The notes below the pieces were generated by a model. The model saw only the letters and a list, made by a program, of their open reading frames with translations, did no database searches and was not told where the DNA came from. A DNA stretch of 64,000 bases, from assembly GCA_026874595.1 (NCBI GenBank), contig CM049306.1, positions 76,945,642 through 77,009,641 of the forward strand, read 5' to 3'. The stretch comes from Sipunculus nudus (taxonomy: Eukaryota > Annelida > Sipuncula > Golfingiida > Sipunculidae). Position numbers and translations under genes: made by a program. Positions 13,830-25,958 of the stretch are shown here, one piece after another (within the stretch, counting starts at the first letter, position 1; every line of letters begins with the position of its first letter).

Positions 13830-15030
13830 GCTAACCTAAAGTCTCATCGTCATTTTGACCTGCTTTATTTATATTTTATAACAAGCATTGGGTATACAAC
13901 CAAGAAAAAGCACATCCCATGACACTTATCTTGGGTAAGCTATAGCTCTGACAGGTATTGATCTGTGCCGTCAAGTCAGCTAGACAACAATTTTCAGGAT
14001 GATGTGAGCATCTTTTTTTCATGTCATTTTCTATATATATCTCTAGATGATAGGGTCGGCGAGGCTGTTCTTATTTTAGGTTCCTTCAGGTAAAAAGTGT
14101 GAAGGGGGATATTTTGGCGGGTTCATTTCACTGAAATTATGAAAGGAAAGATGAGGCATATGGCAAGAAATCCTTTTATATTTACACGTAAATAACCAAA
14201 TTAAGTACAGCCGTGCAGGTTTTATTACTGTTACTTGTGTTGTTGTGTTGCACAAAAGATTAAATACAGATTAACAGGTAAGCTTTGTCAAATGTAGAAA
14301 ACACCGAATCAATACGTAAATTTAAGTTACGTTGTGTGAGGAAAAGGTTTACTAGGTGTATAACTCAGCTCTCGAATTCATCTCACTGCGGAAATTACGG
14401 CCACTTGGGTTGGCTGTCTCAAGGACAGCAATTTTCGATGAAGTTATTGAATGATAGGTAAAGGGAGAAATGATAATATATGAATCTTGACTCGAGATTA
14501 TTGATAAAATTCCGTGGTTTACTGACAAAATATTCTCTAACCCTTGCGCCAAACTAATAGAACTAACAGACCGTTAGTAGATACAGCAGAACCTGTCCGA
14601 AAGACCTGTCTAATAAGACCACTTGTCTATTAAGATCACCATTGAGTGAACCGAAAACATTCATATAGATTATAACTGATCTGTCGAATAAGACCACCTG
14701 TAAATTTAGATTACTTTTGGCCAGTTCCAGAGGTGGTCTTATTGCACAGAGTTTAGTGTACATAAATGCACCTTTTAGGGTCCAAGACCATTAAAGTATT
14801 TATGCCTTTTGTTTGATTGAATGCATAGGTGTGTGGTTGTATAAATAATATTATAAACATCTATAGTTGCCAATAATAACGGCCTGTCCAATGAATGGGA
14901 GAATCAATGATATTATTACTGCACAAAGCCGTCTCATTTGCATTTTAGTACCTCACATTTTACATCCCAGGAAGGAATTTAATATTATACCAAAAAAATC
15001 AGAATAAAACACCCTGAGTTCAGTTAGGCA
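13830..15030. other. Intergenic DNA; possible small transposon relic near 14.6 kb
   Basis: The stretch at about 14580-14760 repeats AATAAGACCACYTGT on one side and has AGGTGGTCTTATTG on the other. This inverted arrangement suggests a short pogo/Tc1-type relic. Otherwise I see nothing. Confidence 0.35.
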
Positions 15031-15039
15031 TTGACAGGT

Positions 15040-15700
15040 GGCGCTGACTATCGCCTCATTGTCTAAGAGACTAGTCGGTATCCCTAAAGCCTTGTATAAT
15101 GGTATTATCGTTCATCGGGCGGGGAACTTAATTGAAAGGATATCGACTTAGCCAATTTAGGCAATTTTCTGCGTAAGTACAGAAGTACCACTTTGTCTCG
15201 ATGAAGCCAACAAAACGTCTTCAAGTTCAATTAGTTTGCAATGTATATTCTGTCGGACCTTATTAATCTTTGTTTCGATGTTGTCCGTGTAATATAGATT
15301 AAGAATGATTAAAAAAACCCTGTTCGCTTTGCTCCATATAAACAAGTTAATGAAGATTGTATTTGTATATCTATTTGTTAGAGCCATCGATTATCATATC
15401 GATTTATCGACATTAAACCATAATTATGATCTCTGATTATGATTATGATCTGGTGCTCCAGATCCCTTCAGGCTTAATCGCTTACAGACTACAACAGACT
15501 TATTACACTAAATTACAAAATAACTTAAAACAGCCAAAATAAGATATAACTATCATTTGGTCGCATAATTTGTCTATTACTTAAATACAATTTAAATAAG
15601 CGACAATTGCCATGGGCGATGGTAAAAAGGGCTGCATTTCCATTTCTTCAAAGGACACTTAAGTGAATCTGCACATCTGCTTGAGGTTATAGGTAAACTT
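15040..15700 (+). repeat. Start of sulfotransferase repeat unit A
   Basis: The block (for example TTAATTGAAAGGATATCGAC, then TAGTTTGCAATG and ATATAAACAAGT) is clearly homologous to about 24110-24720 upstream of sulfotransferase B. It marks the approximate left limit of the duplicated unit visible at copy A. Confidence 0.7.
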
Positions 15701-15708
15701 ATATATAT

Positions 15709-16556
15709 TGTTACAGATGCCTCTTTTATTGCATGCAGCAGTCTTACATGTGTATGTGCAGCGCTAGCATTGGTCGTTGCTATGACGGCATAGCCAGGCC
15801 AACCTGTGGGGTCTGACGTGTAAACATTCTAGTCTGGGGTTTTCTCGCCTGGCCGAGCCGGGCCTGATATGTAGAGACACAGCGTTCGTTGTTCTATATG
15901 TTACCTGTAACGTGTGTTCTATTGGGTTCTTTGGATTGTTCGAGAAATGGAAAGTACTCGGCTTGAGGTGAAAAGTTATAAATAAGGGGCTGTTTTTTAG
16001 AGCCGAGAGAGGGGAGAGATATATTCCAGCGGACACAGAGAAGTGTAATTCAGTTTGTGGACCTTTCTCGATAATTGCGGCAGTTATAGCTTTTCTTCGA
16101 ATTAGTAACGGATTTTATGTAGTCTTCAGTTTGCTTATGGCATCATTGCCAGGATTTCTTTTTTGGATTACAACAAATTGATTTTGTGATTGAACTGGAT
16201 TGTTTTTCTCTGATGATTTATTATGTGAACTGTCCATCTGGATCATGTGCTTTCAACTTTTTGTCGCTGTGACAGTGGTGGTATCCAGGTACTGTACACT
16301 TTATTTATATACTTGTATTGGTTTACTGTTGTACTGTTGTTATACTGTGTAATTGTATTGATTTAGTGTATTGTAATGTTAGGATTGTTTTAAGAATAAA
16401 TTGTAATTATTTGTTAACAAAAAACCACTGACTTTTTTATTCATTCCCCTAGACATTTCACGCTGCCTAGTGTTACAGAATCTAATTTTTATTTCTATCT
16501 CCATTACAAAGTTTATGTTCGTCACGACTACGTAATCTGTTGATATTAGGTTCAGT

Positions 16557-16560
<4 letters not shown>
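15709..16560 (+). mobile_element. Solo-LTR-like insertion (unit A)
   Basis: The 852-bp element begins TGTTACAG and ends GTAACA. It is flanked on both sides by ATAT, consistent with a 4-bp target duplication, though the flanks are TA repeats and hence ambiguous. It has an LTR-like internal order: TATAAATAAGGGGC, then AGAATAAATTGTAA as a polyadenylation-like signal. A related 735-bp copy lies at 27492-28226. No gag or pol is present, so a solo LTR of a Ty3/Gypsy-like element is the simplest reading. Confidence 0.6.
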
Positions 16561-16627
<67 letters not shown>

Positions 16628-17083
16628 GGCTGTAACAATGCATCGAATATTCGATGCATTCAATCAAAGCCAGTCATTGATCGATAATTGAGACGGGCTT
16701 GAAATAATCGATTAATTTCAACTCTTGCATGTTATTCTTTATTATTCTTTTTCTTTTTGCTCTTAAGCTCCTACCTATGAACAGGTAAACAGCGTATAGG
16801 ATGAAGCAGCACTGTTAATTTACAAAAAAAGGTCACCTTATATCCTTTATGTGCTTCTTATTATCACAATAATGGATGGGAAGATTTAAATATTACTTGG
16901 TCTGCATAAAGATATCTAATAATAATGTATTTAAAATCTGAATCATATGGGAAGAAAACTTTTAGTAGATATACGTATCTGACAGAATATTGTGACCGTA
17001 TACAAAAATCGAATCGAGAATCGAATCAAAAAGCAAAAATCGATAATCGAATCGAATCGTAGACCCCTTTTCAATTTCCCGGC

Positions 17084-17146
<63 letters not shown>
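16561..17146. mobile_element. Degenerate terminal-repeat element between (TA)n tracts
   Basis: Two (TA)n tracts (16561-16621 and about 17089-17146) bracket a segment. It starts with GGCTGTAACAATGCATCG and ends with AATCGAATCGAATCG and TTTCCCGGCC. The outer bases are weakly inverted (AGGCTG against AGGCCG). The right half recurs at about 24960-25068 in unit B. It may be an hAT-like relic. The evidence is thin. Confidence 0.3.
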
Positions 17147-17149
<3 letters not shown>

Positions 17150-17523
17150 GTATTTGTTTCGTAGAGAAAATATATATAATTTGAAAAAATACGAATCAAA
17201 AGAAAATAACAATGGTAAATCAATGAGGAAACACTAAGTGTAAGCTAGCTGAGTGATGAAAATGTCAGTTGAACAGTGTTTAAATTGGAAATGTCGGTTA
17301 TTCCATCTGTTAAGTTCGCCAGGTGATGAGGGTCCAGAGACCATTAAAGAAATAATACTTTTAAAGAAAACGCGTATTATCTTCTCTTCTCTGGTAATCT
17401 TCTCTTTCTGCAATCGAAAGAAATTAAAGCGGCAAGGATACTTTGTGGTGAATCATTGAAGGTTAGATTAATATGATAGACGACAATAGACGATTCTCAT
17501 TTTCTCTGCTGATAATGTATAAT

Positions 17524-17526
<3 letters not shown>

Positions 17527-17579
<53 letters not shown>

Positions 17580-17580
17580 A
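17527..17580 (+). repeat. (GA)n microsatellite
   Basis: A run of GA dinucleotides is followed by an imperfect ACAGACAG tract. It lies upstream of the candidate first exon of sulfotransferase A. The homologous position in unit C (about 32189-32240) is also GA-rich. Confidence 0.9.
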
Positions 17581-17774
17581 GAAAGAGAGAAGAGAGACAA
17601 ACAAACAGACAGTCAGACAGACAAACGAACTGAGTTATCTAATTCTAAAGTTCTTTCACCAGAATATTCATATATCTTAACATTTTTTGTCCCTATTTTT
17701 TACATGTTTGTGTGAGTGATTTTATCTGAGAATATTGTCCTTTGTATGAACTGATAATCAATATTGTAAGCATT

Positions 17775-18095
17775 TCATGAACAGGTAGGCCAATTACTTA
17801 GAGCGCCATCTGACGTTTGATGTTGTCAACTGATCTGTTTAAACATCACATATCATTCGCTGTTATATATGCTGTTCTGTTAATTGGTTAAGCTAATACG
17901 GTTATATAATATACAGGTAACAACCGATTAATTTTATGAGGTATTCGTGCGCATGTGCGTAACGAGCGCCTGTTGTGCAATCGTGGTAGGGAGATACCGG
18001 CAGCGTCACGTATGCAAGGTGACACTAACTGATTTTTTTCGTACAATCTAGGCAAAGAACCTACTGCTCCACAGCCGGCCACTCCAGAGCTATAG
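17775..18095 (+). promoter_or_regulatory. Candidate promoter and non-coding first exon of sulfotransferase A
   Basis: About 320 bp here are strongly conserved with 32455-32770 upstream of sulfotransferase C. Conservation includes AGAGCGCCATCTGACGTTTG and GGCAAAGAACCTACTGCTCC. Both copies end in CCAGAGCTATAG followed by a GT donor (GTAAGAG here, GTAGGAGG in C). The coding exon of each gene begins immediately after a splice acceptor and one base before ATG. A spliced 5' untranslated exon is therefore expected, and this is the best candidate. Transcription is inferred. Confidence 0.4.
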
Positions 18096-19218
18096 GTAAG
18101 AGATGCTAACATCACATGAGCATTTCTGGAATTAAATGTTTGTCAGCGTGTGTGTTTTAATAATGCGCAAATGGCATTGCTCAGTTAGATTGAAAATATC
18201 TCAGTAAAAGTGACCATTTTTGAATATTACCCAAAATCATTCTAATATATCTACCGAATTATGGTGCAGTGACCGATATTACTTCTTTTTTAATACCTTC
18301 TTTTCTTATCTTTATGCGGGATATACGGTGTGTTTTAGTATATAACAATACTCTATGGGTCACGAATGGCATTCAAGGTAACAAAGTCCAAATATATATC
18401 TCATGAAAAGAGACAACCTACAGTTGTTATTTAGGTCATACAAATATAACCTGACATGAAATACTCAGGAGAAAATGGAATGAAGCACCCTTCACACCAC
18501 AACTTCTCGAAAATAAAACGGTACCTCAGGAACCCTATTTGATTTGTTTTATGTTTATACTGCATTAGAAGGATTAAGTTATGAGTAACGCGCAGAGAAC
18601 AGACCGCCTGTTTTCATTCAAACCTTGTGGATGTGGGTGTTGTAGCTCTCCTACTGCCCTCTGGTTGTCGGTTTAGGGACCTGGGTTTTCTTCCTGCTGT
18701 ATTGTTCACGAAAAGCTAGTTTTTGTTGTGTTTTATTGTTCGGTAACAATATCTGTGAAGTGTTCATTTTATATGCGAACTAGAAATCTGCGTTCTAAGG
18801 AATGCAAGGATCCGCCATGTGGGGGGTCCTTATTGTGGGACGTTCCAAAAACCTCGTTTGCTTTCACTTATTCGACCCATATTCCAAGGTTTATTCGTGT
18901 ATAATTGACTTTACATTTGTGAATATTCCTTGACAACTTCCTGAATGCCGATCATGATTTTTCATTGGCTAACACCCGAAATGGCGTGAAAAATTTCATG
19001 AGTTTACCTTCATGATTACATGAATTATGTTGTGAACAAACACACAAACACACGCACACCAACACCAAGGAACACACACGACAGGGGATAGACGCAAAGC
19101 CTCTGGGAGGAGGCAGTGAACCCACAGCCAACTAACAAAACATCAAAACATCAATGAACGTAATGTAAGTATGCAACAAATATATAACCAGTGCAATCCC
19201 CGCTTTATTATTTGTAGC

Positions 19219-21963
19219 ATGGAATCTACAAGACACACCCTCTCTGAGACAGGGTCAGATGAATACACAGTACGCCTGGAGAACTGGTACCGTGGCGTCC
19301 GGTACTCCTTCTTAACAACTCCCGATGTCATGTCACGTGTTGAAGACTTCCCCGTCCATGAAGAAGACGTGTTCGTTTGTGGATACCCAAAAACTGGTAA
19401 AACTGAGCAAGATCTGATCATTGTGATGGGGTAGGGGGGGGGGGGGTAGGCCAATGATCAGTCATAAGGAGTAACAAAAGGCCTTGAATCTAATACTTAT
19501 AAAAGGAATTCGGTTCACGTTTGTTCGCAATGTTCTCTAAAACCGCGTTGTGTACAATATTGTGCCATACACCATTTTAAAGGTTATTATCCCCACAGTG
19601 ACATAGGCGATATGAAAATAAATATTTTGTTTATATACATATAATTTTGAGTGATTTTTCCGTTTATTTTATCGAGCACAGCCGAACTGCCTTCGGCAAT
19701 CACCGGAATGCGTGCATCGTGGTCACTTAACCTCTAACACTAAGGACTATTGTTCATATGAATAACGCTTGCTTTCAATGGGGGATTTGACCCACGTGCG
19801 TGGTCTGTAAAAGAGAAAAACGCATGTTTCTCGCTTTATGAATTGGAGAGTTCAACCCAGGAGGATTAATGACAAAACCTAATTCAAGGTCCCAATTTCA
19901 GGAACAAGGCTGGGGTTGTGGCGGGGGTGTCAGGCCTCAAAATTTGTCTAATACGATGAAACAAAGGTTGCGGTGGCAGAAAATGGGATACGGACCCACT
20001 GCATGGAGTCCCACTGGGTCCGCTTCTGCTACTTACGATGTATGCATATTTCTGTTTCCTTCTTCAGGAACAGTTTCTTTACAACGTACATATAATTAAT
20101 CTTTCATGTGTTCCTCACATCAACCTCTTCTTTATACGTCCAACGATAGAAACCAGTCAAATATCAACGAAACACTGTATGCCTCCGCGTCTCATTCCGG
20201 TTCGCAATGTAAACCATCACTGACCGGGTCTTCAAGGTAAACATACCGGGGTATGATTTTTGCCACGAGCGCAGCGCCACAAAATGACAGTAAAAAATAT
20301 TTGTACATATCGTATTCCGAGAGTACCCCACTAAAAATCTATATTTTCTTTTAACTTTCATAATAAAAACTGAGCCAACGTACAATATCTCAGTAAATAT
20401 ATCTCCCAAACCCCGGTAAAAAGCCCGGTATACCCGGTTTATCAGCTAGTCAGTCATATAAGAAATAAGAGTAGGCATTGAATCAGTCATAAGATGTAAC
20501 AAAAGATCTTTAATCAGCCATAAGGAGTAAGCATAGGCCTCGAACAAGTCATAAATAATAAGTGTAAGCCCTGAATTGGTCATAAGGCGTTATAAAAGGC
20601 CTTTAATAAGTCATCAGGAGTATGAGTAGGCCTCGAACAAGTTATAAGGAATAAGTGTAATCCCTGAATTGGCCATAAGGCTTAATAATAGGCCTTGAAT
20701 CAGCCATAAGGAGTATGAGTAGGCCTTGAACCAGTTATATAAGGAATAAGAGTATGCCTTGAATCGGTCATAAGGTGTAAGACGAGGCTGTGAATCAGTC
20801 ATAAGGAGAATGTGAAACTACAGGAAAATGTATGATGCAACATTATAAAACTGTTTCTTTGGCATTATTTTAATTATTTTAGTAACATTTCAAAACAAAA
20901 GATTTTGCATAAGAGGATATTTAACCGTTTTGATAATGTAAAACACATAACACCTAAAAACTTTTGAATAATACATGAAGATATCAAGAGTTATTTAAAG
21001 AAAAAGTACAGACAAGGAAATTAAATATATTTATTTAATTGAGATTTTGTTTAGTGAGCAATAAAAGTCAAATAAAATATAGAGAATAATCAATTATATG
21101 GATATAATAATGATAATAATATACTAATACTAATATTAATAAAAATAATAATAATAATAATAATAATAATTATTATTATTATTATTTTTATTATTATATT
21201 TTTATTCGTAGGATCCGTTTGGATGATCACGATTGTCAGCGCGATCTTGCAGCAGGATGACTTGGATTGCTGGCTGAAGACGCCTCCCGTCAAAAGCGGC
21301 AGGCTGCTAGACATTTTTTTCGAGGAAGCCAGCAGTCTTCCTCGTCCCACCTTCTTTTACACCCACCTGCCCTACCACCTACTTCCCGCAGGTGTAAGAG
21401 ACAAGAACGTGAAGATAGTCCACATCTCGCGAGATCCAAAAGATGTAGCAGTGTCTTATTTTTACTTCCATAGAAATATAAAAAGCTTTGGGCCTTGGAA
21501 TGGGTCATGGGAAGTATTCTTTGATAATTTCATCAGCGGTCAGGTTCTCTACGGCAGTTATTTTGATTTTGTACGTACATACTGGGCGCAGAAAAATAAC
21601 CCGAATGTAATGAATATCCAATACGAAAACCTGAAAAAGGATCCAAAAACCTGGATTAGTAAACTAGCAGAGTTCCTTGGAAAGCCGTTAGAAGCCGAGA
21701 AACTTGACAAGGTCGTTGAGCTCACATCGTTTGAAAACATGAAAAAGACCCCAGCACTTAATATGGATAACTTTTTAAATAACTTCCCAAATATGGGTGA
21801 GCCCATGCTAGTGCCTGGTACCTCTTTCATGCGAAAAGGGCAGATAGGTGACTGGCGCCACCTGTTTACTGAAGAACAGCGTCGTCAGACAGACGGACTT
21901 TACAGTCAGCTGTGTAAGGATACGGGCATGGACAGTCTGAAGGAAGAACAGGACAGCACCTAG
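19219..21963 (+). CDS. Cytosolic sulfotransferase A (SULT1-like)
   Basis: The gene is join(19219..19396, 21212..21963), encoding 309 aa. By family it should transfer sulfate from PAPS to a hydroxyl or amine of a small lipophilic substrate in the cytosol. The first exon encodes about 60 residues ending in the P-loop YPKTG. The intron (GT at 19397, AG at 21210-21211) splits the Gly60 codon after its first base, giving YPKTGSVW. Further SULT hallmarks are THLP with the catalytic His (111), HISRDPKDVAVSY for PAPS phosphate binding (Arg133, Ser141) and MRKGQIGDW near 266-274. The KTVE-type dimer motif is not conserved (RHLFTEEQRR). The start follows an acceptor (TTTGTAG|C). In the segment at residues 86-100 it pairs with copy D rather than B or C. 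The polyadenylation signal seems to be AGTAAA near 22015. Substrate cannot be predicted. Confidence 0.9.
20449..20815 (+). repeat. 31-bp minisatellite in intron 1 of sulfotransferase A
   Basis: Degenerate tandem copies of a roughly 31-bp unit contain AATCAGTCATAAGGAGTAA and AATAGGCCTTG. The same unit fills intron 1 of copies B and C, where the arrays are longer and interrupted by mobile elements. It is absent from intron 1 of D. Confidence 0.85.
21108..21200 (+). repeat. (AAT)n/(ATT)n tract before exon 2
   Basis: Runs of AAT switch to ATT just upstream of the exon-2 acceptor (ATTCGTAG). Related tracts sit at the same place in B (about 28560-28600) and C (about 36095-36150). The tract is therefore part of the ancestral duplicated unit. 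Confidence 0.85.
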
Positions 21964-22138
21964 AGCCTGTTACCCTGTTACCAGGGCGTGAATAAGATTT
22001 TTTTTTTGTAAAGCAGTAAACCCTCGTATTGTTCAAGGTTATGTTGCAGAAATGATTGGAAAAGTAAAATAGCCTTATTATTTGAGGTGTAAAATTGATT
22101 TTGCGTAATGCACGTTTTTTGTACCATAGTTATGAATT

Positions 22139-22442
22139 TTGTGCGCTGTCGTAGTATGAAATAAACCAGTATACAAGAAAATATCATTTCAGCTACAGTC
22201 CAAAATGATAGGCGCCATTGATTGCTTAATTGCATACCACTCACTGTATAGCATGTTGGTTTTCCTGAAATTACTTGAATTACTCCCCTGTTGTGCGCTA
22301 TCGTAGTATGAAGTAAACCAGTGTGCAAGAAAATGTCATTTCAGCTACAATCCAAAATGGTAGGCGAAATTGATTGCTTAATTGCATACCACTCACTATT
22401 TAGCATATTGGTATTCCTGAAATAACTTGAACTATTCCCCTG
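22139..22442 (+). repeat. 152-bp tandem duplication
   Basis: Two adjacent copies (22139-22290 and 22291-22442) share TTGTGCGCT, GTAGTATGAA and GATTGCTTAATTGCATACCA. A single copy recurs at about 45609-45715 upstream of sulfotransferase D. The duplication is thus private to the A-B spacer or was lost upstream of D. Confidence 0.9.
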
Positions 22443-23000
22443 TATATAATTTTTTCACGTTTTGCAATATGATCAATTTATATTTTCATTAAAATAGTTA
22501 TTCTGAAAGTAATTCATTTCAAACCACACTCAATACATTCCCTTGTTTCTAAGGGGATGTAACGCTTGGAATGAAAGGCGGAAAGTTCAATGTACTGTCC
22601 ATCTGGGGAAAAAATGTTTATCCGAAAATGGGTAAATAAATGTAGAGAGCAAAAGGCTTAGTGTTGAAAAAGGTGGATGACGGATGCCTATAATTCCGAT
22701 AATTCCTCAGAGTGAGAAAAGGAACTTTTAGTGTGAGTATGTGTATCAGTATAAAGCTGCTGGGCTTCCAGTTTCATCACGTGTGTAGATGCGTTTGATA
22801 AGCAGTCCAAAAGCTCTTAACTGCAGATGGTGCCACATATCTCTGTTCAATATATTTTTTAAATGAGGGAATCCCTTTTGTTTGGTGACATGTTTGGTTC
22901 TGTTAAATTAGAAGAAAAACTCCTTCAGAGAGAGAGAGAGAGGTGAAGTGATAACATGTCCCTCCCATCATCGAACTATAAATAGTAGAAATGGCGTCCT
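22443..23000. other. A-B spacer, duplicated again upstream of D
   Basis: The sequence is homologous to about 45715-46300 (for example CATTTCAA/ATTTCTA flanks, AAGGGGATGT, AGCTCTTAACTGCAGATGGT). No ORF is evident. It is part of the duplicated unit. Confidence 0.7.
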
Positions 23001-23057
23001 GCATGGGTGGCAGAGCCTTCGTAGTTAGTTATGACGTGGCATGGATATTTTCATCGG

Positions 23058-23118
23058 ATACCGTCAGTTAAACATCTGATACTGTCCGCCTTCTACACCT
23101 CGTTCCCTGAGCCGTCCT
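23058..23118 (-). pseudogene. Remnant of a homeobox gene last exon (spacer of sulfotransferase B)
   Basis: Read on the minus strand, an acceptor-like site (ATTTATTAG) is followed at 23118 by AGGACGGCTCAGGGAACGAG. This matches 18 of the first 21 bases of the last exon of the homeobox gene at 54343. Further homologous blocks (GGCGGACAGTATCAGATG and CGGTATC) follow in the same order. Relative to the homeobox exon the length differences are multiples of three. The frame (RGRLRERG...) meets TGA at 23064-23066. No homeodomain exon was found upstream on the same strand, so this is a non-functional fragment. Confidence 0.6.
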
Positions 23119-23634
23119 CTAATAAATGTAATCTGACTCTCCTTACACATCTTCCTTTCCATATGTTACATGTATTTTATATATTTTTTAAATACACTTG
23201 TTTTCTCATGTGTATCATATGTTTATCTGTTAGTGATAAACTCCAAATCAGTGTGCTATTTAATATGATTGTTTATAGGATCCGTTCCTCGGCGTTGATA
23301 ACAAGAAATGTTGTTTCTGTGCCATGAACTCATCAATAAAATCATTAGATAATATTCAGGTTTTAGTAAATAAATGATAATTTATGTTTGTTGTTTTAAC
23401 TTGTAGATTAATTAATTGCTGAAGGTGACATCTGACCTGAGATATCGTAAGCCTATTTACGGCTGGCACTACAACATATATTGACACGTGATAGAGCATT
23501 CATGCTCAGCATGTTACGCTAATTACTTAGTAACAAACGATTAAGTATATACGATGTATGTGTACGCATATTCATTGTGAGCGGTAGGCGTATCCTACCA
23601 ACATATACCTGAATTTCAAGAGAACCCCAAAAGA

Positions 23635-23685
23635 CTGGTGGAATCCAGGGAAAGAGTATTTACTCATGCACTACTCCAGAGCTAG
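23635..23685 (+). promoter_or_regulatory. Candidate non-coding first exon of sulfotransferase B
   Basis: The sequence AGACTGGTGGAATCCAGG ... CTACTCCAGAGCTAG ends in a GT donor (GTAGGT) at 23686. A conserved counterpart ends at 30651 upstream of C, with donor GTAAGTACT. The ending CCAGAGCTAG resembles the end of the other candidate first exon class (CCAGAGCTATAG, at 18095 and 32770). The conserved upstream flank includes CGCATATTCATTGTGAGCGG. Transcription is inferred. Confidence 0.4.
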
Positions 23686-24109
23686 GTAGGTATTTTGCTC
23701 TTCTCGAGTAAATTATTTAATAATTAATATACAAGTTTTACATACATGCAGCTCATAGTGAACAATTAGAAACATGAAAATGGGCGACAGCTGGTGCTAT
23801 ATCTACACAACAAATATACGGTACACATAATCCTACCGAATTCTATTTATTCTTTTGTATAGGCGACCTTACCATTACTATAGAGTTACCTAGGGCATTT
23901 TATATCTATTTATCTATTTATAGTATAATCTACCAATTAGTACTTAATGAAGTTAACTGCAAATATGTTCAAGCAAACTGTTCTCAGCTGGTCAAAGTCC
24001 GATAACCGCCTACGACACAAAAGACATACTTTGTCAAGTGAATGAGACCTTGACCTTTGAATATGACTGTAGCAGATGTTGACATACTGTATATGTATAA
24101 ATCGTGTTC

Positions 24110-25062
24110 GTGCAAGCTCTATTGCCTCATTGTCTATGGGACCAGACGGTGTGCCTTCAGCCTTGTATATTGGTTTGATTGGTTATGTAACTTGCTCCCA
24201 CCCCTCGGCAAATTATTCAACTCGTTCATCGGGCTGGGCTCTTAATTGAAAGGATATCGACTAAGCCAGTTAAGTAAATTTTCTGCGTTAGTAAGAACTG
24301 AAGTACAATTTTGTTTCGATGAAGCCAACAAAATGTCTTCAACTTTTATTAGTTTGCAATGAATATTCTTGTCGGACCTTATCAATCATTCGGATGTAAT
24401 AATGATTAAGTGAATGTATAATTAAAAAAGTCCTTTTCGGTTTGCTCCATATAAACAAGTCTATGAAAATTGTATTTTTATATTGATTTTCAGAGCCATC
24501 GATAATCATTTCGTTACTCGCGTATTTATCGACATCCAACCATAATTGCGGTGTATGATTATGAACTGGTCCCCGTGGATTTTTCTTACCCCAGATCCCT
24601 TCAGGCTTCATCGTTTATGGACTACAATAGACTGCTTACACCGCTTATAGAATGCGCTAAATTACAAAATAACTTAAAAACCACCTAAGTAAGATATATG
24701 TTATCATTTGATCGCATGATTAATTTTCTACCTTTTCGCTCTATAGCTCTTAACTTTGAACAGATAAACAGCGTACATGTTGAAGCAGTACTTATATTTA
24801 ACAAGCAATTCACCTTATATCTTTCAACAGATGTTAGCACAATAATTGATGAGAAGATTTAGATATCACTTGGTCTGCATAAAGGTATATAATAATCAGG
24901 TATATAATAATCTTAAAGCATCATATGAGATGAAACTTTAAGTAGATATAAACGTCTCTGATAGAATATCGTGACTGTATACAATAATTGAATCGAGAAT
25001 CGAAACGAAAAGGAATAATCGATAATCGAATAAAATCGAAGATCCCGCAGCAATTCACCGGC

Positions 25063-25124
<62 letters not shown>

Positions 25125-25530
25125 GAAAAAAAACAACTAATCACAAGAAAATAACAATGGTAAATCAGTGGGGAAACTAGTTGAGTGATAAAAATGTCAA
25201 TGAAACTTGTTTAAATTGGAAATGTCGGTTATTCCCTCTGTTAAGTTCGCCAGATGAAGGAAGATGCTTCCTGTATAGCCTGCTCCTATTTAGAGATTTC
25301 TGGAGGCATTACTTGTCAACATGTACATTTAATGCACATCAGACGGGGAGTGGAACAGACAGACAGATTTATCTGATGTTTATTCAACAGGTTATTCATA
25401 TTTCTTAACACATTTGTCCCTGTTTTTTTAGATAAGTTTATTTTAGCTGACATGTTTGTGAGAGTTATTTTATCTGAGAACATTGTCCTTTGTATGAAAT
25501 GATAATCAATGTTGTAAGCCTTTCGATCAA
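24110..25530 (+). repeat. Upstream part of sulfotransferase repeat unit B
   Basis: The stretch parallels 15040-15700 and 16700-17760 in unit A (shared blocks such as AAATTGGAAATGTCGGTTATT at 17284 and 25216). It includes a (TA)n tract at about 25066-25120. It lacks the LTR-like insertion found at 15709. It also lacks the first-exon block seen at 17775-18095 in A and 32455-32770 in C. Confidence 0.75.
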
Positions 25531-25958
25531 TCATATATCCCAGGACTTTTGTATTTTTAGGTATGAAGATCACACAAATATAACCTGCATTAAAATACTC
25601 GGGAGAAATGGAATGAAGCACCCTTACACCATGTGGGGGTCACTATTGTAGGACGCTCCAAAACCCGTGTTTGCTTTCACCTATTCGGCTCATATTTTCA
25701 GGTTTATTAGTTCATAATTGACTTTACATTTGTGAATATGACGACGTTCCTAAATACCGGTCCCGATATGGCCGGAAATTTCACGAGTTTACCTTCATTA
25801 TTGCGTGAATTATGTTGTGAACAAACTCTCACACGAAGACACACATACACACAAAGACTTAGGGGAAAGGGAGGAGGCAATGAACAAAACATAAATGGCT
25901 GTTATGCAAGTATGCAACAAATGTAACCATTGCAATCCTCGCCTTTTTTATTTGTAGC

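Noticed and set aside
20238-20440. Possible small TIR element with ACCGGGGTATG and CGGTATACCCGGT ends
   Set aside because: The ends match only loosely and no target duplication is visible.
21267-21830. Alternative frames inside sulfotransferase exon 2
   Set aside because: Shadows of the real coding frame, recurring in all copies because the DNA is duplicated.
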